DNA from: Micromonospora sp. LH3U1 | Lineage (GTDB): Bacteria; Actinomycetota; Actinomycetes; Mycobacteriales; Micromonosporaceae | Direction: 5' to 3' | Assembly (NCBI RefSeq): GCF_028475105.1 | Contig: NZ_CP116936.1 | Coordinates: 5,331,501-5,395,500 of the forward strand | Length of the DNA: 64,000 nt | In this document: positions 1 to 8,740 of the stretch, one piece after another | Numbering within the stretch: position 1 is the stretch's first letter | How the letters are laid out: each line of letters opens with the position of its first letter | Translations under genes and position numbers: made by a program | The notes under the pieces: model-generated | What the model was told of the DNA's origin: nothing | The model's database searches: none | Seen by the model: only the letters and a program-made list of their open reading frames with translations

Positions 1-530
1 ACGACGGCGCTGTCCGCCTCGGCGCGCACGGCGGCACCGCTCGCGTCGATCAGCTCCCGCCAGCCGCGCGGCCGGGCCAGGTAGGCCAGCGCGGCGACCT
101 CCACCGGGTCGGCGGCGGCGGGCGCGGTGCCCTCGACGACGGCGGCCCCGAGGTCACCGGCGTCGGCCAGGACGCGGGCGGTGACCCGCTGCCGGAACAG
201 CGGGTCGGCGGTGAGCTGGGCGGCGATGGCTGGCGCACCGAGCCGGGCCCGCCGGTTGGGAGCGAACTTGGCCACCCGGCGCAACGGCACCGGCACCTCG
301 TCGGCGGGCAGGGTGGGCAGCACCGTGGCGGTCAGCGTCACGATCCGCTGCCGGACCGGCTCGGGCAGGGTCGGCTCCGGCTCGAAAGCCGGACCGTCGC
401 CCACTGCGGTCGAGTCGGATGGGCTCGATGTCTCGCTGACTACGTTGTCGTCCGGGTTGCCCAGAGCACCGTCGAGCGCGACCGCATCCTCCTGCGGGAG
501 GTGGTCGTCGTGCGGCTCGGTGAGGGGCAT
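1..530 (-). CDS. NYN-domain (YacP-like) RNA-binding/nuclease family protein, N-terminal part
   Basis: Partial gene running off the left edge; about 176 residues are visible. The first 45 residues are acidic and look disordered. Then comes a helical region (PEPVRQRIVTLTATVLPTLP, then LRRVAKFAPNRRARLGAPAI) that I know from actinobacterial proteins carrying a C-terminal YacP-like NYN/PIN nuclease domain, which would lie outside the window. The ATG at 530 is preceded by GGTGGGAG at suitable spacing, and no other frame here gives protein-like sequence. It is divergent from the DnaQ-UvrC gene. The family call rests on the N-terminal region only; catalytic residues cannot be checked. Confidence 0.65.
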   Translation of the reverse strand, partial: MPLTEPHDDHLPQEDAVALDGALGNPDDNVVSETSSPSDSTAVGDGPAFEPEPTLPEPVRQRIVTLTATVLPTLPADEVPVPLRRVAKFAPNRRARLGAPAIAAQLTADPLFRQRVTARVLADAGDLGAAVVEGTAPAAADPVEVAALAYLARPRGWRELIDASGAAVRAEADSAV

Positions 531-657
531 GTGGCAAGTCTCCCACCGCGACCGGGCCCACCGCCCGGTGAGTGAGCCGATCTCTCATCCTAGCCCCATG
601 GTGACTGGTGAGACGGCTGCGACAGGAGTGTCGGACCGGGGCGCTAGCGTGCCGCCG

Positions 658-2412
658 ATGGCACAGGCGGAGTACGTCCAGGAGTCCCTCGCTGGTCTCG
701 ACCCGGCGGTGGGTGGGGTGGACCCGGCGCTGCCGCTCTACGCGACCACCTTCGTGGTGGTCGACCTGGAGACCACCGGCGGCGCGCCGGACGGCGGCGG
801 CATCACCGAGATCGGCGCGGTCAAGGTGCGCGGTGGCGAGCAGTTGGGCGTGCTGGCCACCCTGGTCAACCCGGGGCAGCCGATCCCGCCGTTTATCACC
901 GTCCTGACCGGGATCACCCAGGCGATGCTCGTGCCGGCGCCGCCCATCGAGCAGGTGCTGCCGAGCTTCCTGGAGTTCATCGCCGACGCGGTGCTGGTGG
1001 CCCACAACGCCCCGTACGACGTGGGCTTCCTCAAGGCCGCCTGCGCGAAGCACGGCTACCGCTGGCCCAACCCGCGTGTGCTGGACACGGCGGCGCTCGC
1101 CCGTCGGGTGCTGACCCGCGACGAGGTGCCCAACCGCAAGCTCGGCACCCTGGCCGCCTACTTCCGCACCGCCACCCAGCCCACCCACCGTGCGTTGGAC
1201 GACGCGAAGGCCACCGTCGACGTGCTGCACGGGCTGATCGGTCGGCTCGGCGGGCACCGGGTGGACACGGTCGGCGACGCCATCGAGTTCGCCCGGGCGG
1301 TCACCCCGACGCAACGCCGCAAACGGCACCTGGCCGAAGGGCTGCCCAAGGTCCCCGGGGTCTACATCTTCCGGGCCGCCGACGACCGGCCGCTCTACGT
1401 GGGCACCTCCGTCGACATCGCCACCCGGGTGCGCAGCTACTTCACCGCCGGGGAGAAGCGCGCCCGGATCTCCGAGATGCTGGCCGTGGCCGAACGGGTC
1501 GAGGCGGTGGAGTGCGCGCACTCGTTGGAGGCGGAGGTCCGCGAGCTGCGGATGATCGCCGCACACGCCCCGCCGTACAACCGGCGGTCGAAATACCCGG
1601 AGCGGATGGTCTGGATCAAGCTGACCGACGGTCCATATCCTCGGCTCTCGATCGTCCGCGACCTCTCCCCCACCGACACCGCGTACCTCGGGCCGTTCAC
1701 CTCCCGCCGGGCCGCGGAGCTGGCCGCCGCCGGTTTCCACGACGCCGTACCGCTGCGCCAGTGCACGCACCGGCTCTCGCTGCGCACCGTCACGCCGGCC
1801 TGCGCGCTGGCCGAGCTGGGTCGCTGCCCGGCACCCTGCGAGCACAAGATCACCCCCCAGGAGTACGACGACAGCGCGGCCGCGCCCTTCCGCACCGCGA
1901 CGGCCAGCGACCCGCAGCCGGTGGTGGACGCGCTGCTCGCCCGGATCGACGTGCTCTCCCGGGACCAGCGCTACGAGGACGCGGCGGTGGTCCGGTCCCG
2001 GTTGGCCGCGGTGCTGCGGGCCACCGTCCGGATGCAGCGGCTGGCCGCGCTGACCGGGATCGTCGAGCTGGCCGCGGCCCGGCCGGCCGCCCGAGGTGGC
2101 TGGGAGTTGGCGCTGGTGCGGCACGGCCGGCTGGCCGGCGCGGGGGTGTCCCCGCCGGGTGCCCACCCGCGGCCCACGCTGACCGCCATCCGGGCCACCG
2201 CCGAGACGGTGTCGGGCGGGCACGGCCCGGTGCCGGCGGCCACCGCCGAGGAGTCCGAGCGGATCCTGTCCTGGTTGGAACGACCGGAGACCCGACTGGT
2301 CGAGATGTCCTCCGGTTGGTCCTCCCCGGTGGGTGGCGCGGCGCGGTTCCGTGACCTGCTGGCGAAGGCCGAGAGCGGGGCGTCCCACCAACTCTCGACC
2401 GAACGCTCATGA
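658..2412 (+). CDS. DEDDh exonuclease / GIY-YIG endonuclease fusion (DnaQ-UvrC type)
   Basis: A 584-residue two-domain DNA repair nuclease. The N-terminal DnaQ-like 3'-5' exonuclease has all three Exo motifs: DLETTG near residue 39, HNAPYDVGFL near 115 and HRALDDAKATVDVL near 180. A GIY-YIG domain follows (GVYIF...LYVGTSVDIATRVRSYF), then a UvrC/Cho-like region with a four-cysteine cluster (CTHRL...CALAELGRCPAPC) and a UVR-like helix (RYEDAAVVRSRLAAVL). It lacks the RNase H and HhH halves of UvrC, so it resembles Cho fused to DnaQ, as I recall for Rv2191 of M. tuberculosis. ATG 658 is chosen because residues after it match the family; in-frame ATG 598 and GTG 628 are alternatives. Probably cuts 3' of bulky lesions; the role of the exonuclease is inferred. 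Confidence 0.88.
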   Translation: MAQAEYVQESLAGLDPAVGGVDPALPLYATTFVVVDLETTGGAPDGGGITEIGAVKVRGGEQLGVLATLVNPGQPIPPFITVLTGITQAMLVPAPPIEQVLPSFLEFIADAVLVAHNAPYDVGFLKAACAKHGYRWPNPRVLDTAALARRVLTRDEVPNRKLGTLAAYFRTATQPTHRALDDAKATVDVLHGLIGRLGGHRVDTVGDAIEFARAVTPTQRRKRHLAEGLPKVPGVYIFRAADDRPLYVGTSVDIATRVRSYFTAGEKRARISEMLAVAERVEAVECAHSLEAEVRELRMIAAHAPPYNRRSKYPERMVWIKLTDGPYPRLSIVRDLSPTDTAYLGPFTSRRAAELAAAGFHDAVPLRQCTHRLSLRTVTPACALAELGRCPAPCEHKITPQEYDDSAAAPFRTATASDPQPVVDALLARIDVLSRDQRYEDAAVVRSRLAAVLRATVRMQRLAALTGIVELAAARPAARGGWELALVRHGRLAGAGVSPPGAHPRPTLTAIRATAETVSGGHGPVPAATAEESERILSWLERPETRLVEMSSGWSSPVGGAARFRDLLAKAESGASHQLSTERS

Positions 2413-2444
2413 CCAACTGACCGATCGGACTACGTCGACTCGCT

Positions 2445-2450
2445 TAGGCT
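2445..2450 (+). promoter_or_regulatory. -10-like hexamer upstream of the RelA/SpoT homologue
   Basis: TAGGCT lies 90 nt before the chosen GTG at 2541, predicting a leader of about 84 nt. A GTG at 2460 could be read from an almost leaderless message, but the residues it would add do not look like protein. Confidence 0.4.
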
Positions 2451-2540
2451 GTTAGAGAAGTGCAGTCCTGCCCGATTCGTGGGCCTGCTCCGTGCCGCCG
2501 GCCTTCGGCGACGCGGAGCCGGGGTGAGGAGGTGTCCCTC

Positions 2541-4334
2541 GTGGACGTCGACGCCGGACACGGCGCCGCCCTGGGGGGCGCCCTGCCGACGCAGCCGGGT
2601 GAGCTGCCGCTCGCCCGCCGGCTGCGGTCGTTGCTCAGCTGGCCGACCACCGACTCCGACCCCGTCACCCAGTTGGTTCGCACCCACCGGGGCATCCACG
2701 CCGGCACCGACCCCGCAGTGCTGCGACGTGCGTACACGATCGCGGAAAACATGCACCGCGGGCAGTTCCGCAAGAGCGGGGAACCGTACATCACCCACCC
2801 CCTCGCGGTGGCGCAGATCTGCGCCGAGCTGGGAATGGACACCACCACCCTGGTCGCGGCACTGCTGCACGACACCGTGGAGGACACCCGCTACACCCTC
2901 CAGGCGCTCTCCGAGGATTTCGGCGGCGAGGTGGCCCACCTGGTCGACGGGGTGACGAAGTTCGACAAGGCGTTCTACGGCAAGGCCGCCGAGGCGGAGA
3001 CGATCCGCAAGATGATCGTCGCGGCCGCCAAGGACGTCCGGGTGCTGATCATCAAGTTGGCCGACCGGCTGCACAACATGCGCACCCTGGGGGTGCGCTC
3101 CGCGTCGTCGCGGGAACGGATCGCCCGCAAGACCCAGGAGGTGCTGGTCCCGCTCTGTGACCGGTTGGGCATCCAGACCCTCAAGCGCGAGCTGGACGAC
3201 GTGGTGCTCATGCACCTGGAGCCCGACGAGCACGCCCGGCTGGCCCGGCACGTGCACGACCGGCCGGGATGGGACGCGTACCTCGACTCGGTGGTCACCC
3301 GGACCCGGGTGGCGCTGCGCCGCAGCCGGGTCGACGCGCAGGTCAGCCCCCGCCCCCGGCACCTCTACTCGATCTGGAAAGACACCATCGCCGGCGACCA
3401 CGCCGCCCCGTACGATCTGCCCCGCATCGTGGTGGTCGTCGACGGCCCGGCCACCGACTGTTACGCGGCGCTGGGCGCGATCCACGGCACCTGGCGGCCG
3501 GTGCCCGGCCGCTTCAAGGACTTCATCGCCTCACCGAAGAACAACCTCTACCGCTCGCTGCACACCAGCGTCTGCGGCCCGCAGGACCGCACGGTGGAGG
3601 TGCTGATCCGCAACGAGGAGATGCACCGCTCGGCCGAGTACGGCATCGCCGCCGACTTCCGCTTTCCCCGCTCGGGGAGCAGCAGCGCAGCGGCGCGCGC
3701 CGAGCAGTTGGACTGGCTGCGCCGGGTGCTCGACTGGGAGCCGGCCGCCGCCGACCCGGCGCAGTTCCTCGAATCGCTGCGCTGCGACCTCGCCGAGGGC
3801 CAGATCCAGGTCTTCGCCGAGGGGCGCCAGGTCGTGCTGCCGGCCGGCGCCACGCCGGTCGACCTCGCCTACGAGCTGGGCAACGAACGGGGCGACCACT
3901 GCCTCGCCACGCGGATCAACGGTCGGCTGGCCCCGCTGAGCTCGGAGCTGGACGAGGGCGACGTGGTGGAGATCTTCACCGAGAACGACGGCGACAACGG
4001 CTTCGAGGCCGGTGTCGCGCCGCGTGGCCCCCGCCGGGAGTGGCTGAGCTTCGTCAAGTCGCCGCACGCGCAGATGCAGATCAACCGGTGGTTCGCCGAG
4101 CACACCGAGCCGGGCATCACGATCAGCGACAAGGTCCGCCTCGGTCGGGCCACCATCGGGCTCGCCCTGCGTCAACACAACCGGGGTCTCGCCAGCGACC
4201 TGCCGCTGCTGCGCCTCTCCGAGGAACTGGGCTACCCCGACCTGGAGACCCTGCTGGTCGCGGTCTTCGACCGGGTCATCGAACCGGACACCGTGGTACG
4301 CCAGCTCATCGACCTGGTCGACCACCGGCAGTGA
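2541..4334 (+). CDS. RelA/SpoT-family (p)ppGpp hydrolase/synthetase, short form without ACT domain
   Basis: A 597-residue alarmone enzyme. An HD hydrolase domain with intact HDTVEDT (near residue 112) is followed by a synthetase domain (RPRHLYSIWK, GRFKDFIASPKNNLYRSLHT, VEVLIRNEEMHRSAEYGIAA) and a TGS domain (IQVFAEGRQVVLPAGATPVD). The usual C-terminal zinc-finger and ACT regions of long Rel proteins are missing. In the synthetase, the conserved Arg of the YDLxxxR segment appears replaced by Val (YDLPRIVVVV), so synthesis may be weak or lost while hydrolysis is kept. The start is GTG 2541, eight nt after GAGGAGG; GTG 2532 is too close to that site. Resembles streptomycete RshA, a second Rel homologue besides a canonical Rel elsewhere (inference). 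Confidence 0.85.
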   Translation: MDVDAGHGAALGGALPTQPGELPLARRLRSLLSWPTTDSDPVTQLVRTHRGIHAGTDPAVLRRAYTIAENMHRGQFRKSGEPYITHPLAVAQICAELGMDTTTLVAALLHDTVEDTRYTLQALSEDFGGEVAHLVDGVTKFDKAFYGKAAEAETIRKMIVAAAKDVRVLIIKLADRLHNMRTLGVRSASSRERIARKTQEVLVPLCDRLGIQTLKRELDDVVLMHLEPDEHARLARHVHDRPGWDAYLDSVVTRTRVALRRSRVDAQVSPRPRHLYSIWKDTIAGDHAAPYDLPRIVVVVDGPATDCYAALGAIHGTWRPVPGRFKDFIASPKNNLYRSLHTSVCGPQDRTVEVLIRNEEMHRSAEYGIAADFRFPRSGSSSAAARAEQLDWLRRVLDWEPAAADPAQFLESLRCDLAEGQIQVFAEGRQVVLPAGATPVDLAYELGNERGDHCLATRINGRLAPLSSELDEGDVVEIFTENDGDNGFEAGVAPRGPRREWLSFVKSPHAQMQINRWFAEHTEPGITISDKVRLGRATIGLALRQHNRGLASDLPLLRLSEELGYPDLETLLVAVFDRVIEPDTVVRQLIDLVDHRQ

Positions 4335-4375
4335 CCGGGCGGGCCCCAGCGCGTCCGAAGGACTTTCGTGACCAC

Positions 4376-4381
4376 TAGCCT
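4376..4381 (+). promoter_or_regulatory. -10-like hexamer, leaderless start of Nudix gene
   Basis: TAGCCT ends 6 nt before ATG 4388, and no Shine-Dalgarno sequence lies between them. Confidence 0.5.
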
Positions 4382-4387
4382 GGAGTC

Positions 4388-4930
4388 ATGATCCCCCGCT
4401 CCCGCGCCACCGGTCGGGCCATCTTCTACCAGGCTTTCTACCGGATGCCTCTGCCGGTGCGTCGGCGCCTGGTCCGGATGGCCGTGCCCAAGTACATCGT
4501 CGGCGCGGTGACCCTGGTCCGCGACGCCGAGGCGACGGGCGCGGGTCGGTTGCTGATGCTGCGCCAGCCACCCGGCAAGGGCTGGTCACTCCCCGCCGGT
4601 CTGTTGGATCGCGGCGAGCCCCCGGTGGTGGGCGCGGCCCGCGAGCTGTTCGAGGAGTCCGGCGTCCGGCTCCCCCCGTCCCGGCTGCGTCCGGCGGTGC
4701 CGAACGCGATCGTGCACGCCAAGGGCTGGGTGGACATGGTCTTCGAGACGGAGGTGCCGGCGTCCAGCACCGAGCTGGCGGTCGACGGCGCGGAGGTCTT
4801 CGAGGCCGCGTGGCACCCCCTGGACGACCTGCCCAAGCTGACCTGGCCGACCGCCCGGCTGCTCGCCTACTACGACATCGGGCCGCTGGCCGGGCAGTTC
4901 CCTCCACCGGTCCCCGACAACCTGCCATGA
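4388..4930 (+). CDS. Nudix hydrolase
   Basis: A 180-residue Nudix-fold hydrolase acting on a nucleoside diphosphate linked to another group. A complete Nudix box GX5EX7REUXEEXGU runs from GLLDRGE to RELFEESGV, near residues 76-98. The first 35 residues are basic (FYRMPLPVRRRLVRMAVPKY), as in actinobacterial relatives. The stop overlaps the start of the next gene (ATGA at 4927-4930), so the Nudix protein and the sugar nucleotidyltransferase are very probably translated together, possibly in sugar-nucleotide turnover. The substrate cannot be read from the sequence. Confidence 0.88.
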   Translation: MIPRSRATGRAIFYQAFYRMPLPVRRRLVRMAVPKYIVGAVTLVRDAEATGAGRLLMLRQPPGKGWSLPAGLLDRGEPPVVGAARELFEESGVRLPPSRLRPAVPNAIVHAKGWVDMVFETEVPASSTELAVDGAEVFEAAWHPLDDLPKLTWPTARLLAYYDIGPLAGQFPPPVPDNLP

Positions 4931-5796
4931 CCGGCGCGGCTGACGTGCCTGGGGAGCTGTGCGCGGTGGTGCTCGCCGCCGGCGAGGGCACCCGACTGCG
5001 CCCGCTCACCGAACGACTGCCCAAGGCCCTCTGCCCGGTGGGCAACGTGCCACTGCTGGACCGCGCGTTGACCCGGCTGGGCGGGCTCGGCCTGGCCGGC
5101 CCCGCCCGGGTCGCGGTCAACGCCTGCTACCTCGGCGAGCAGGTGGTCGCGCACGTCGGCGACCGCGCGCACCTGTCCGTCGAGCCGGGCGACCCGCTGG
5201 GCACCGCGGGCGGCGTGGCCAATCTGCGGGACTGGATCGACGGACGGCCGGTGCTGGTCGGCAACGCGGACGCGTACCTCGCCGACCCGGCGGCTCCGCC
5301 GGGGCCGGACGTGGCCGCCCTGCTCGACGGGTGGGACGGGCACACCGTACGCCTGCTCGGCCAGCCCGCCGCCGATCCGGCCGCACCGGGCACCTTCAGC
5401 GGGCACTACTTCACTGGCTTCTCGCTGCTGCCCTGGCGGCTGGTCCGCGACCTGCCGGCCGTCTTCTCCAACCTGGTCCGCGCCCTGTGGCGGCCGGCCG
5501 AGGCAGCCGGTGACCTGGAGGTGGTGCCCTACGCGGGCACCTTCTACGACACCGGCACCCCCGCCGACTATCTGGCTGCCAACCTGCACGCCGCAGCCGG
5601 CGGGGCCATCGTGGACCCGTCCGCCACGGTGACCGGTCGCTGCGTGGAGTCGGTGGTCGGCGCGGGTGCGCGGGTCAACGGTGACGTGTGGCGCACGGTG
5701 GTGTGGCCGGGCGCGACGGTGCGCGAGGGCGAGCGGCTGCGCGACGCGATCCGAGCCGGGGACGGCTGCACCGTACCCGCCGCCGCGCACGGCTGA
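4927..5796 (+). CDS. Sugar-1-phosphate nucleotidyltransferase (NTP_transferase family)
   Basis: A 289-residue nucleotidyltransferase forming a nucleotide sugar from NTP and sugar-1-phosphate. The signature loop is VVLAAGEGTRLRPLT followed by PKALCPVGNVPLLDRAL. GNADAYL near residue 115 supplies a metal-binding Asp, and FYDTGTPADYLAAN is the usual C-terminal sugar-site segment. The last 60 residues (VDPSATVTGRCVESVVGAGA, VWPGATVREGERL) are a short left-handed beta-helix as in GDP-mannose pyrophosphorylase-like proteins. It overlaps the Nudix gene by 4 nt. Base and sugar specificity are unknown. Confidence 0.85.
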   Translation: MTGAADVPGELCAVVLAAGEGTRLRPLTERLPKALCPVGNVPLLDRALTRLGGLGLAGPARVAVNACYLGEQVVAHVGDRAHLSVEPGDPLGTAGGVANLRDWIDGRPVLVGNADAYLADPAAPPGPDVAALLDGWDGHTVRLLGQPAADPAAPGTFSGHYFTGFSLLPWRLVRDLPAVFSNLVRALWRPAEAAGDLEVVPYAGTFYDTGTPADYLAANLHAAAGGAIVDPSATVTGRCVESVVGAGARVNGDVWRTVVWPGATVREGERLRDAIRAGDGCTVPAAAHG

Positions 5797-5836
5797 GCCT
5801 CGACGGCTCCCGACTCCACGCCCGGGCGGAAACATC

Positions 5837-5842
5837 TAGCAT
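5837..5842 (+). promoter_or_regulatory. -10-like hexamer upstream of Lrp-type gene
   Basis: TAGCAT lies 34 nt before the GTG at 5876. A GGAG at 5863-5866 then serves as ribosome binding site, so this gene appears to have a short conventional leader. Confidence 0.4.
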
Positions 5843-5875
5843 GGGCGACGACGCCGACGAACGGAGAAATGCCCC

Positions 5876-6163
5876 GTGATCACCGCGATCGTGCTGATCG
5901 ACTGCGCCACCGACGCGATCCCCGAGGTGGCGGAGACCCTGGCCAACCTTCCCGGCGTCAGCGAGGTCTACTCGGTGGCCGGGCACGTCGACCTCATCGC
6001 CATCGTCCGGGTCCGCGAGTTCGACCAGATCGCCCAGGTCATCGCGGGCAGCATCTCCAAGGTGCCGGGTGTGCTGAACACCGACTCGCACATCGCGTTC
6101 CGGGCGTACTCCCAGCACGACCTGGAGGAGGCGTTCGCGATCGGCCTGGCCAGCGCCGACTGA
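5876..6163 (+). CDS. Stand-alone Lrp/AsnC ligand-binding (RAM) domain protein
   Basis: A 95-residue protein with only the RAM effector domain of Lrp/AsnC regulators and no helix-turn-helix. The alpha/beta pattern (ITAIVLIDC, VSEVYSVAGHVDLIAIVRV, VLNTDSHIAF) is typical. The GTG start has GGAG nine nt upstream. Proteins of this sort sit beside the respiratory genes in other actinobacteria and are thought to bind amino acids or partner with full-length Lrp proteins; the role here is unknown. A strong terminator follows. Confidence 0.85.
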   Translation: MITAIVLIDCATDAIPEVAETLANLPGVSEVYSVAGHVDLIAIVRVREFDQIAQVIAGSISKVPGVLNTDSHIAFRAYSQHDLEEAFAIGLASAD

Positions 6164-6176
6164 CCCGCACGCACGG

Positions 6177-6207
6177 CGGCCGGTCCACCGCGCGGGTGGA
6201 CCGGCCG
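6177..6207. terminator. Bidirectional hairpin terminator between Lrp-type gene and DUF4142 gene
   Basis: A 13-bp perfect stem (CGGCCGGTCCACC with GGTGGACCGGCCG) and a 5-nt loop lie between two converging genes. Confidence 0.75.
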
Positions 6208-6225
6208 TCTGCTGTCGTCGCTACG

Positions 6226-6915
6226 TCAGCTCTCGCTGGGAGCCGGCGTCTCGGTGGTGCCGCCGCCCGGAGCCGGCGACTCAGTGGTGCCGCCCGGAGC
6301 CGGCGACTCGGTGCCGGTGCCGCCCGGGGCCGGCGACTCAGTGCCGGTGCCGCCCGGGCTGGGCGTACCGCTGGCGCTGGTCTGCGGAACCGGGATGCCC
6401 AACTGGTTGGCGAGCTGCACCAACTCGTCGTAGTGCGCCTGCAGCGTCGGCAGAGCGGTCTGGGCCAACTGGACCACCGACTGCTCGGAGCCCTGCGAGA
6501 TCTCCGTCTGGGTGGCCTGGATGGCCTGGACGTGGCCAGCCAACTCACTGGTCACCCAGAGCCGGTCGAATTCCGCGCCGCTGGCGTTGTTCAGCTTGTT
6601 GATGACCGCCTGCTGATCGGCACTGGGCTCGTTCGGCAGTTCCACCCCGAGCTGGGACGCGGTCTGCTGCACCGTCTGGTCCAGCTGGGTGTGGTCGGTC
6701 TTCAACATCGCGCCCAGGTCCTTGACCCCCTGGTCCTGACCCTTCTGCTGGGCCAGGTCACCAGCGGTGATCTCGAACAGGTTGACCTGGTGTACCGCCT
6801 GCAGGTACTGGGTGTCCTGCGTCGACGGCTGTGCCGCGGCCTGCGCGGCCGCAGCCGGCGCGACACCGACCAGTACCAGCGCGGCCAACAGGCCGAGGCG
6901 TTTGATACCCAACAT
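6226..6915 (-). CDS. Secreted DUF4142 protein with Gly/Pro/Ser-rich tail
   Basis: A 229-residue exported protein. The signal peptide is MLGIKRLGLLAALVLVGVAP with likely cleavage after an Ala-rich stretch. Residues about 30-170 form the helical DUF4142 domain (ferritin-like fold), rich in Gln and Asp. The tail has three to four imperfect copies of GGTGTESPAPG encoded by a 30-36 bp repeat at about 6238-6360. The start is ATG 6915, with AAGGGGG just upstream; an earlier in-frame start would put a charged stretch before the signal peptide. Function of DUF4142 is not established. It ends against the Lrp-type gene with a shared terminator. Confidence 0.85.
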   Translation of the reverse strand: MLGIKRLGLLAALVLVGVAPAAAAQAAAQPSTQDTQYLQAVHQVNLFEITAGDLAQQKGQDQGVKDLGAMLKTDHTQLDQTVQQTASQLGVELPNEPSADQQAVINKLNNASGAEFDRLWVTSELAGHVQAIQATQTEISQGSEQSVVQLAQTALPTLQAHYDELVQLANQLGIPVPQTSASGTPSPGGTGTESPAPGGTGTESPAPGGTTESPAPGGGTTETPAPSES

Positions 6916-7054
6916 GCTTCCCCCCCTTGAGACGTTGGACCGCACGGATACCCGGCTCACGGGGGTTATTCCTGCGATCGCCCGTCGCGCGGGGTCGACC
7001 GGTCCCGCCGTGACCGTCCGACTCCTGGTCGGATGGGCGGTGGGGACGGATACG

Positions 7055-7090
7055 ACGTGGCGCCCGCCGGAATCCCGGCGGGCGCCACGT
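7055..7090 (-). terminator. Terminator of the ctaE-qcrCAB operon
   Basis: A 16-bp perfect stem (ACGTGGCGCCCGCCGG and its complement) with loop AATC sits 19 nt after the qcrB stop. Confidence 0.75.
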
Positions 7091-7108
7091 AACGGTGCGT
7101 TTGGGCGG

Positions 7109-8740
7109 TCAGCGGCGGCTCTCGCCGCTGCCGATCTCCTCGCGCTCGGGCCGGGCCTCGACGGGCGGGTGACCCGGCGAGACCGGCGCCTCGACCGGCT
7201 TCTCGATCGGGTAGAAGAAGCCCCGGATGGCCGGGCCGAGGGCCCCCAGCCGGTTCATCTTCTTCGGCACGACCCAGCCGACGTACTCCAGCTCGCCGTG
7301 ACCGTCCGCGTGCCCGTTCGACGCGCTGAGCGGCTGGTGCACCTCGACGAACCGGCCGTCCGGCATGCGCCGGATGATGCCGGTCTCCACGCCGTGCGCG
7401 AGCACCTCCCGGTCGTGCTGCTGCAGACCCAGGCAGAGCCGGTACGTGACGTAGTACGCGATCGGTGGGAGCACCAGCAGACCGATCCGGCCAGCCCAGG
7501 TCATCGCGTTCAAGCTGATCTGGAACTTGTCGGCGATCACGTCATTGGCGCCGGTGAGCGTCAGCACGATGTAGAACGTGACGGCCATGGCGCCGACCGC
7601 GGTCCGGGCCGGGACGTCGCGGGGCCGCTGGAGCAGGTTGTGGCTCTTGCGGTCCTTGAGGTGCCGGGCTTCCAGGAACGGATACATCGTCGACAGGCCC
7701 ACGAGGATGCCGGGCAGCACGACCGTCGGCCAGAACAGCGGCGGAATGACGTACCCGTCACCGAGCGGGATGTTGATCTCCCAGGCCGGCATGAGTCGGG
7801 TCGACCCGTCGAGGAACATGACGTACCAGTCGGGCTGGCTGGCGGCCGAGACCACCCACGCCTCGTACGGGCCGAACAGCCAGATCGGGTTGATCTGGAA
7901 CAGACCGCCCATCAGCGCGATGACGCCGAAGACGACCATGAAGAAGCCGCCCTGCTTCAACGCGTACCGCGGGAACATCCGCTCGCCGACGACGTTGCCG
8001 TTGGTCCGGCCGGGGCCGGGCCACTGGGTGTGCTTCTGCTTGAAGACCAGCCCCAGGTGGACGCTGATCAGCGCAACCAGCAGACCCGGGATCAGCAGCA
8101 CGTGGGCGATGAAGAACCGGCTGATGATGATCGTGCCCGGGAACTCGCCACCGAAGATGGACGAGGTGACCCAGGAACCGATCACCGGGATGGACAGCAT
8201 GATCGCCGAGGCGATCCGCAGACCGGTGCCGGACAGGCCGTCGTCCGGCAGCGAGTAGCCGGTGAAGCCGGCCAGGAAGCCGACCCAGAACAGCAGCGAG
8301 CCGATGATCCAGTTGGTCTCGCGCGGCTTACGGAAGGCGCCGGTGAAGAAGACCCGCAGCATGTGCACGACGATCGCGGCCATGAACAGCAGCGCCGACC
8401 AGTGATGCATCTGTCGCATCACCAGACCGCCACGGACGTCGAACGACAGGTCCAGGCTGGAGGCGTACGCGGCGGACATCGGCGTGCCCTGCAACGGCGC
8501 GTAGCTGCCGTCGTAGACCACCTCGGTCATCGCCGGCTCGTAGAAGAGGGTCAGGAACACACCGGTCAGCAGCAGCACGACGAACGAGAACAGCGCGATC
8601 TCGCCAAGCAGGAAGGACCAGTGATCCGGGAAGACCTTGTTCAGCAGCTTGCGCAGCGGCGTGGCCACCTGGAAGCGGTCGTCCACTCCCACCGCGGCCT
8701 TGCCCGGCGTCGCCGCAAGGTCTAACTTTCGACGCTTCAT
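7109..8740 (-). CDS. qcrB: Cytochrome bc1 complex cytochrome b subunit
   Basis: A 543-residue membrane subunit of the menaquinol:cytochrome c oxidoreductase in the bcc-aa3 supercomplex. It has about nine membrane segments. Heme-ligand histidines appear as HHWSALLFMAAIVVHM (helix B) and FIAHVLLIPGLLVALISVHL (helix D). The PEWY quinol-site motif is PDWY here (SQPDWYVMF), as in other actinobacteria. The C-terminal cytosolic extension of about 120 residues is typical of the actinobacterial type. Its start overlaps the qcrA stop by 4 nt (ATGA), so the two are coupled. A strong terminator follows. Confidence 0.97.
   Translation of the reverse strand: MKRRKLDLAATPGKAAVGVDDRFQVATPLRKLLNKVFPDHWSFLLGEIALFSFVVLLLTGVFLTLFYEPAMTEVVYDGSYAPLQGTPMSAAYASSLDLSFDVRGGLVMRQMHHWSALLFMAAIVVHMLRVFFTGAFRKPRETNWIIGSLLFWVGFLAGFTGYSLPDDGLSGTGLRIASAIMLSIPVIGSWVTSSIFGGEFPGTIIISRFFIAHVLLIPGLLVALISVHLGLVFKQKHTQWPGPGRTNGNVVGERMFPRYALKQGGFFMVVFGVIALMGGLFQINPIWLFGPYEAWVVSAASQPDWYVMFLDGSTRLMPAWEINIPLGDGYVIPPLFWPTVVLPGILVGLSTMYPFLEARHLKDRKSHNLLQRPRDVPARTAVGAMAVTFYIVLTLTGANDVIADKFQISLNAMTWAGRIGLLVLPPIAYYVTYRLCLGLQQHDREVLAHGVETGIIRRMPDGRFVEVHQPLSASNGHADGHGELEYVGWVVPKKMNRLGALGPAIRGFFYPIEKPVEAPVSPGHPPVEARPEREEIGSGESRR

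Noticed and set aside
154..2391. A 745-codon open frame opposite the DnaQ-UvrC gene
   Set aside because: Gly/Arg/Pro-rich translation without family features; a by-product of high G+C on the strand opposite a real gene.
2460..2540. GTG 2460 as start of the RelA/SpoT homologue
   Set aside because: The added 27 residues are Cys/Arg/Pro-rich and unlike the family, while GTG 2541 has an excellent ribosome binding site.
6767..8725. Long plus-strand open frame across qcrB
   Set aside because: Composition (Arg/Asp/Gln/His-rich) and absence of motifs show it is antisense to qcrB.
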